Source: Gammaproteobacteria bacterium (lineage in GTDB: Bacteria; Pseudomonadota; Gammaproteobacteria; Eutrophobiales; Eutrophobiaceae). Taken from it: a DNA stretch of 11,391 bases. Positions 7,255-11,391 of this stretch are shown in pieces. The notes under the pieces are model-generated. The model searched no databases, was not told the origin of the DNA, and saw only the letters and a list, made by a program, of their open reading frames with translations. Both the position numbers and the translations under genes were made by a program. The stretch lies in NCBI GenBank assembly GCA_018676275.1, contig JABHFC010000188.1:1-11391 (forward strand). The letters run 5' to 3'. How positions within the stretch are numbered: the first letter of the stretch is position 1; the number at the start of each line of letters is the position of its first letter.

Positions 7255-8190
7255 ATGTATTTATCACACTTTTCACTTAAAGAGGCACCATTTGGCATCA
7301 CGCCGGATACCTCATATTTTATGAACCGGGCAGGCTACCAGGATGCTTTGAATGTATTGTTGGTTGCACTTCGAAGTGGCGAAGGTTTTATTAAAGTTAT
7401 TGCTGAGGTAGGTGTCGGTAAGACAATATTGTGCCGAAAATTACTAAGAATGCTTAAAAGTGATTGTGTAATTGCTTATATCCATAATCCTTATTTGCAA
7501 CCGGATACCCTTCTATATGCTATTGCAGATTCTCTGGCGATTAAATATGAGGACAATGCAAGTCAACATGTATTACATAAGTCAATTACAAAAAAGTTGA
7601 TTGAGTATCATCGCCAGGGGAAAAAAGTTGTTCTATGTATGGATGAAGTACAGGCAATGCCAGTCCAGACATTGGAAACACTACGTTTATTAACCAATCT
7701 TGAAACTGAAAAAAGGAAACTTTTACAAGTGGTCCTTTTTGGTCAGCCAGAATTGGATGAGGTATTAAATCAACCTGCCATCCGGCAACTTAAACAACGT
7801 ATTACTTTCTCTTATCGCTTATTACCTCTAAACAAGGTAGCCCTAACTTCCTACATAAGACATCGCTTGACGATCGCAGGTTGCACAAAAAAAGACCTGT
7901 TTTCTGTTCAGGCTGTTGATTATCTTCATCATGCCAGTGGAGGTATACCCAGACTCGTCAATATTCTCTGTCATAAGGCAATGATGCTGTCATACGGTGA
8001 AGGTGGAGACGACATAAAGTTGAAACATTTACGTCTGGCAGCAAAAGACACGATGGAAACTCAGGACATCAAACGTTCTGCATTTGATTTCTGGTTACCT
8101 TCATTCGGGAAATGGATATTTGGTTCTTTGTGTGTAGCCTTTGTAATGATCACAATTCGGCTTGGAATGTTACCGGGGGAAATCTGGTGA
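7255..8190 (+). CDS. mshM: MSHA biogenesis ATPase MshM (ExeA/GspA-like AAA protein)
   Basis: This 311-residue AAA ATPase is related to ExeA/GspA. It starts with MYLSHFSLKEAPFGITPDTSYF, where the 'PFGITPDT.YF' signature is typical of the family. The Walker A motif is AEVGVGKT (50-57), with Ala at the first position, which the general P-loop pattern allows. Walker B is VVLCMDE (Asp130, Glu131), followed by VVLFGQPEL, LKQRI and GGIPRLVN (a sensor-2-like segment). A single transmembrane helix lies at about 287-305, and only a few residues follow it. ExeA itself continues into a periplasmic peptidoglycan-binding domain, absent here. It probably helps place or assemble the secretin through the cell wall, though the function of MshM is poorly known. 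AAGGA at 7242-7246 gives an 8-base spacing. The stop overlaps the mshN start (GTGA). Confidence 0.94.
   Translation: MYLSHFSLKEAPFGITPDTSYFMNRAGYQDALNVLLVALRSGEGFIKVIAEVGVGKTILCRKLLRMLKSDCVIAYIHNPYLQPDTLLYAIADSLAIKYEDNASQHVLHKSITKKLIEYHRQGKKVVLCMDEVQAMPVQTLETLRLLTNLETEKRKLLQVVLFGQPELDEVLNQPAIRQLKQRITFSYRLLPLNKVALTSYIRHRLTIAGCTKKDLFSVQAVDYLHHASGGIPRLVNILCHKAMMLSYGEGGDDIKLKHLRLAAKDTMETQDIKRSAFDFWLPSFGKWIFGSLCVAFVMITIRLGMLPGEIW
8175..8180 (+). promoter_or_regulatory. Ribosome binding site deciding the mshN start (GTG)
   Basis: GGGGGA lies 6 bases upstream of GTG at 8187, which overlaps the mshM stop as GTGA. The frame is open back to an ATG at 8112, but that ATG has no ribosome site. Starting there would add 25 residues that merely shadow the mshM transmembrane coding region. 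The GTG start gives MSLINKVINDLEERQ, a usual MshN beginning. Confidence 0.75.
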
Positions 8191-9656
8191 GCCTGATTAA
8201 TAAAGTAATAAATGATCTGGAAGAGCGTCAGGCATTTGTGGCAAATAAAGATGAAAAAATATTCAGAGGATTAACATCCGCAGATACCCCAGCATATAAA
8301 AATAACATGATTACAATGAACATGTTTATTGTAATACTATTTTTGATTGCTTCGGTTTCAGGCACTTATGCTTTAATGGAAAATAGAGCAGAAAAAATAC
8401 TTGGGAATATTGATTATCCGAAGAAACTAAATATTGATGTATCTGATGCATTGAGTAATCCAAAATTTTCTCAAGGACCTCTCGTCAATACTCATAAGAA
8501 CGATATATCAACACTTGAAATAGAAAGAGTAAAAGCACGCATAAGAGAAAAGCCATTAAAGCTGGATTTTTCTATAGTCTCATTAGAAAAAGTAAAAACA
8601 GAACCTTTGCTTGAAAGTAGCTCTCAGGCAAATAGCAAAATGACCAGTATTCAATCTATTGCTGTAAATGAAAAAGATGATGTTATTTTGTTAAACCTTA
8701 AGCTGGGATCAAGAGTTAATTACAATGCTTATACTCTTCGAAACCCAAATAGAATTGTTGTCGAGGTTGACGATGTAGTTTTGGAAGGAGTATTACCTGA
8801 TCCCGGGAAATTACAAGGCGTTAAAAACGTATACCTGAATGAAAATCATGACGGTAAATTCATTATGACAATGAATACCAATGATTTCTACTTACTTGAT
8901 GATACAGAATTGCTCCCAATAAATGAAGGTTATGGTTTGTCAATATCTATGATAAACACGGCGACCATCAACGCTGATTTGGACAGCCAGATTTCAGATG
9001 TAAAAGTTGATGGCAGTGAAACGCTTAGTTCTGTAAGCGCCGAATATGGAGAAATGACCAAGAATATTAGTCTTAATAATGTAGATAAAGCCAGAGTTGC
9101 TTACATAGATGCAAACGAACTTTACCGCACTGGAAAACCTAAAGAAGCCAATGATTTACTAATATCATTGCTTCGCGACAACCCGGAGCATAAAGGAGCA
9201 CGAACATTGTTGGCACAACAATTGATTTCACAAGGACAATTAGAACAAGCAGAAGAAACATTATATGAAGGACTGAACACTCAAGATGTAGATTCAGTAT
9301 GGGTGGATTTGTACGCGAGGTTGTTAGTGAATAAGGGAGATGTTGATAGTGCAATCGAAATACTGAGTAGCGTTACACCGGATGTTAATAATGAACCAGA
9401 CTATTATGCATTTCTGGCTGCTCTTTATCAAAAAAGAGAACAACACAGTGAGGCGATAAAGATCTACCGAGAAGTGTTGAAAGTTAGCCCCGATAAAAGT
9501 GTTTGGTGGATGGGGATGGCGATATCCCTGGAGTCATTACAGAAAAACGGTGAAGCTCTCTATGCTTATAACAGAGCCTTGCGTGGGAATAGAATGACAG
9601 AAGATTTGCAGAAATATGTATTGGGCAAAATTGAATATCTGAATAAACGAAGCTGA
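8187..9656 (+). CDS. mshN: MSHA biogenesis protein MshN (membrane-anchored AMIN-like + TPR protein)
   Basis: From the GTG at 8187 the protein has 489 residues. A short cytoplasmic tail (SLINKVINDLEERQ, typical of MshN) precedes one transmembrane helix at ~44-63. A low-complexity, strongly AT-rich linker (~64-150) leads to a beta-rich segment at ~155-256 that reads as an AMIN domain: an opening SIQSIAV strand, then alternating hydrophobics through 'YTLRNPNRIVVEVDD'. The C-terminal part (~300-489) carries four to five tetratricopeptide repeats (ELYRTGKPKEA, LISQGQLEQAEETL, YQKREQHSEAIKIY, YAYNRAL). TPR domains hold partner proteins, and AMIN domains in PilQ and AmiC target peptidoglycan, so a periplasmic scaffold linking MshM and MshL to the wall is a reasonable inference. 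It overlaps mshM (GTGA), and mshE starts 2 bases after it. The MshN call is firm by position and TPRs; the AMIN call is by eye. Confidence 0.9.
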   Translation: MSLINKVINDLEERQAFVANKDEKIFRGLTSADTPAYKNNMITMNMFIVILFLIASVSGTYALMENRAEKILGNIDYPKKLNIDVSDALSNPKFSQGPLVNTHKNDISTLEIERVKARIREKPLKLDFSIVSLEKVKTEPLLESSSQANSKMTSIQSIAVNEKDDVILLNLKLGSRVNYNAYTLRNPNRIVVEVDDVVLEGVLPDPGKLQGVKNVYLNENHDGKFIMTMNTNDFYLLDDTELLPINEGYGLSISMINTATINADLDSQISDVKVDGSETLSSVSAEYGEMTKNISLNNVDKARVAYIDANELYRTGKPKEANDLLISLLRDNPEHKGARTLLAQQLISQGQLEQAEETLYEGLNTQDVDSVWVDLYARLLVNKGDVDSAIEILSSVTPDVNNEPDYYAFLAALYQKREQHSEAIKIYREVLKVSPDKSVWWMGMAISLESLQKNGEALYAYNRALRGNRMTEDLQKYVLGKIEYLNKRS

Positions 9657-9658
9657 TA

Positions 9659-11391
9659 ATGAATGTCAGGAAAAAAATTCGCTTAGGTGATTTGCTGGTA
9701 GAGCATGAACTTATTTCGCAAGTTCAACTTGAAGAAGCCCTTGCAGACCAAAAAAAGACTGGTAGAAAGCTTGGTCGTGTTCTAATTGAAAATGAATATA
9801 TCAAGGAAGACGATATGTTGCAGATCCTTTCTCAACAATTGAAAATTCCTTTCGTTGATCTGTTACATTTTAAATTCAAACCAGAAGTTATCAAGTTAAT
9901 ACCCGAAATTCAGGCGCGCCGATTTCGAGCGGTGGCTTTGTCAAAAGATGAACAGGGAATAATGATTGGTCTTGCAGATCCAACCAATATATTTGCTTTT
10001 GATGAATTGTCGAATATGTTGCAGCAACCAATAAGGCTGGCGGTGGTTCGCGAATCGGAGTTAATGCGAACAATTGATACGGTCTACAGAAAGACGGAGC
10101 AAATATCAGGTTTTGCAGAACAACTAAGCGATGAGATGTCTGAAGGTGATATTGATCTTGCCGCTATGGTGTCAACTGCGGATGTGACCGATGCCCCTGT
10201 TGTTAAGTTATTGCAATCACTCTTCGAAGATGCTGTACAGATTGGAGCCTCAGACATTCACATTGAACCGGATGAAACCGTTGTCAGAATTAGGCAACGG
10301 GTTGATGGTGTTTTGCAGGAACATACGATGAATGAGACTCGTATTGCGCCGGCACTTGTGTTGAGATTGAAATTGATAGCCGGTTTGGACATTTCAGAAA
10401 AACGCCTACCTCAGGATGGACGCTTCAGTCTGAAGATAAAAGATCACAATATAGATGTCAGGCTTTCAACTATGCCAGTTCAATACGGTGAATCTGTTGT
10501 TATGCGACTACTGGATCAGACCGGTGGCATATTGGATCTTGATGCTCTGGGTATGCCAGATGTTTTGCAAACCCGTTTCGAAAAACTGGTTAGAAGACCA
10601 CATGGGATGGTGCTGGTTACCGGACCTACCGGTAGTGGTAAAACTACTACGCTGTATGCAGCATTAAAATTGTTAAATGTACCGGAAGTCAAGATCATCA
10701 CAGTCGAAGATCCCGTTGAATATAAATTACCCAGAGTAAACCAGGTGCAGGTGCACTCTGAAATTGGCCTGACTTTTGCGACGGTGCTTCGATCGGCATT
10801 GAGACAGGATCCTGATATTGTTCTGGTGGGTGAAATGCGTGACGAGGAAACGGCAGACATAGGTTTGCGTGCTGCAATGACAGGTCATATGGTGCTATCG
10901 ACATTACATACTAACGATGCAATAGGAACGGTAAATCGCCTGTTGGAAATGGGAATTAAAGGTTACTTACTGGGTTCCGCGCTACATGCAATTATGGCAC
11001 AACGTTTAGTCAGGCGAATTTGTGAAAGTTGTTCGCAGGTTACTGAGCTAACCGAGCAGCAAAAAGCCTGGTTAATTGCGAATAAGAACGAAAGTCAAAT
11101 AACCCCCACTTTTAAAAAGGGAATAGGTTGTAGTCATTGCAACTACACAGGTTATTTGGGTCGAATTGGTGTATATGAATTACTTGAATTTAGTGAAGAT
11201 TTAACGCAAACACTGGGCAATGATGACAGCGTTGCTTTTGCAGAAATGGCCAAAAACGCGAAAGGCTTTCGACCACTGAATATGGTCGCTTTACAATATG
11301 CAATTGAAGGTGAGACAACAATGGATGAAGTGCTCAGGATTTCGGCCGATGTTGATACTCTTATTGATACGGAAATTGAACAGATAACGGA
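9659..11391 (+). CDS. mshE: MSHA extension ATPase MshE (3' end beyond the window)
   Basis: The frame runs open from ATG 9659 to the window end (577 codons plus 2 bases). The family is roughly 570-580 residues, so little should be missing. It is the hexameric GspE/PilB-type motor that drives MSHA pilus extension. The N-terminal MshEN domain binds c-di-GMP in known members. Here motif I begins RLGDLL at residue 8 and ends at Gln31; after 5 residues motif II begins KLGRVL at 37 and ends at Gln60. Next come a GspE N2 segment (ASDIHIEP, Ser198-Glu203), Walker A GPTGSGKTTT (322-331), the Asp box TVEDPVEY (348-355), Walker B DPDIVLVGEMRDEET (384-398) and the His box TGHMVLSTLHTND. A four-Cys zinc motif (Cys455, 458, 491, 494) follows. 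All catalytic parts appear intact. A weak GAAG lies 6 bases upstream of the ATG, which follows the mshN stop after 2 bases. mshG would be expected next. Confidence 0.97.
   Translation, partial: MNVRKKIRLGDLLVEHELISQVQLEEALADQKKTGRKLGRVLIENEYIKEDDMLQILSQQLKIPFVDLLHFKFKPEVIKLIPEIQARRFRAVALSKDEQGIMIGLADPTNIFAFDELSNMLQQPIRLAVVRESELMRTIDTVYRKTEQISGFAEQLSDEMSEGDIDLAAMVSTADVTDAPVVKLLQSLFEDAVQIGASDIHIEPDETVVRIRQRVDGVLQEHTMNETRIAPALVLRLKLIAGLDISEKRLPQDGRFSLKIKDHNIDVRLSTMPVQYGESVVMRLLDQTGGILDLDALGMPDVLQTRFEKLVRRPHGMVLVTGPTGSGKTTTLYAALKLLNVPEVKIITVEDPVEYKLPRVNQVQVHSEIGLTFATVLRSALRQDPDIVLVGEMRDEETADIGLRAAMTGHMVLSTLHTNDAIGTVNRLLEMGIKGYLLGSALHAIMAQRLVRRICESCSQVTELTEQQKAWLIANKNESQITPTFKKGIGCSHCNYTGYLGRIGVYELLEFSEDLTQTLGNDDSVAFAEMAKNAKGFRPLNMVALQYAIEGETTMDEVLRISADVDTLIDTEIEQIT

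Noticed and set aside
7402..7425. Degenerate Walker A in MshM (Ala instead of the first Gly: AEVGVGKT)
   Set aside because: The general P-loop pattern allows Ala or Gly at this position, and the Lys, Thr and Walker B Asp-Glu are intact, so there is no reason to call it inactive.
8112..8186. ATG at 8112 as the mshN start, giving 25 extra residues and a 79-base overlap with mshM
   Set aside because: There is no ribosome site before it, and the added residues only shadow the mshM membrane-helix codons. GTG 8187 has GGGGGA upstream and gives the expected MshN N-terminus.
10455..10860. Small open frames on both strands inside the mshE region
   Set aside because: They overlap the strongly conserved Walker and Asp-box coding region of mshE in other frames and encode nothing recognisable.
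1..11391. Defence system, prophage, transposon or CRISPR array
   Set aside because: All substantial genes fit the MSHA pilus cluster; no transposase, integrase, nuclease, terminal inverted repeats or regularly spaced repeats were seen.

Overview
The window carries most of a mannose-sensitive haemagglutinin (MSHA) type IV pilus biogenesis cluster. All nine genes lie on the plus strand, and both the first and the last are cut by the window edge. MSHA loci of this kind belong to Gammaproteobacteria (Vibrio, Shewanella, Pseudoalteromonas and marine Cellvibrio-like groups) and some Betaproteobacteria. The moderate GC content, falling to about 30% in part of mshN, and the overall protein style suggest an aquatic gammaproteobacterium. 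The genus cannot be fixed from this sequence.

Layout: (1) Bases 1-2553 hold the C-terminal ~850 residues of an MshQ/DUF6701-type secreted protein. (2) Bases 2554-2865 are a non-coding gap of about 310 bases with candidate promoters and several short inverted repeats. (3) Bases 2866-9656 hold a tightly packed run: mshI (PilM-like), a PilN-like gene (often called mshI2), mshJ (PilO-like), mshK (PilP-like), mshL (secretin), mshM (ExeA-like AAA ATPase) and mshN (membrane-anchored AMIN + TPR protein). (4) Bases 9659-11391 hold mshE, the extension ATPase with an N-terminal c-di-GMP-binding MshEN domain. It is open at the window end and probably nearly complete.

How they work together: MshI, the PilN-like protein and MshJ should form the inner-membrane alignment complex. 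MshK should link it to the outer-membrane secretin pore MshL. MshM and MshN are accessory assembly factors, probably acting at the peptidoglycan. MshE powers pilus extension and is probably switched on by c-di-GMP. Junctions are 4-base overlaps, zero-base abutments or gaps of 2-40 bases, which points to one transcript with translational coupling from mshI to mshE.

The main departures from the textbook locus are the mshQ-type gene directly upstream of mshI (in Vibrio and Shewanella it closes the far end of the locus), a likely TTG start for mshI, an apparent AMIN domain in MshN, and Glu in place of a consensus Gly in both c-di-GMP motifs of MshE. I saw no RNA genes, insertion sequences, CRISPR arrays or phage genes.
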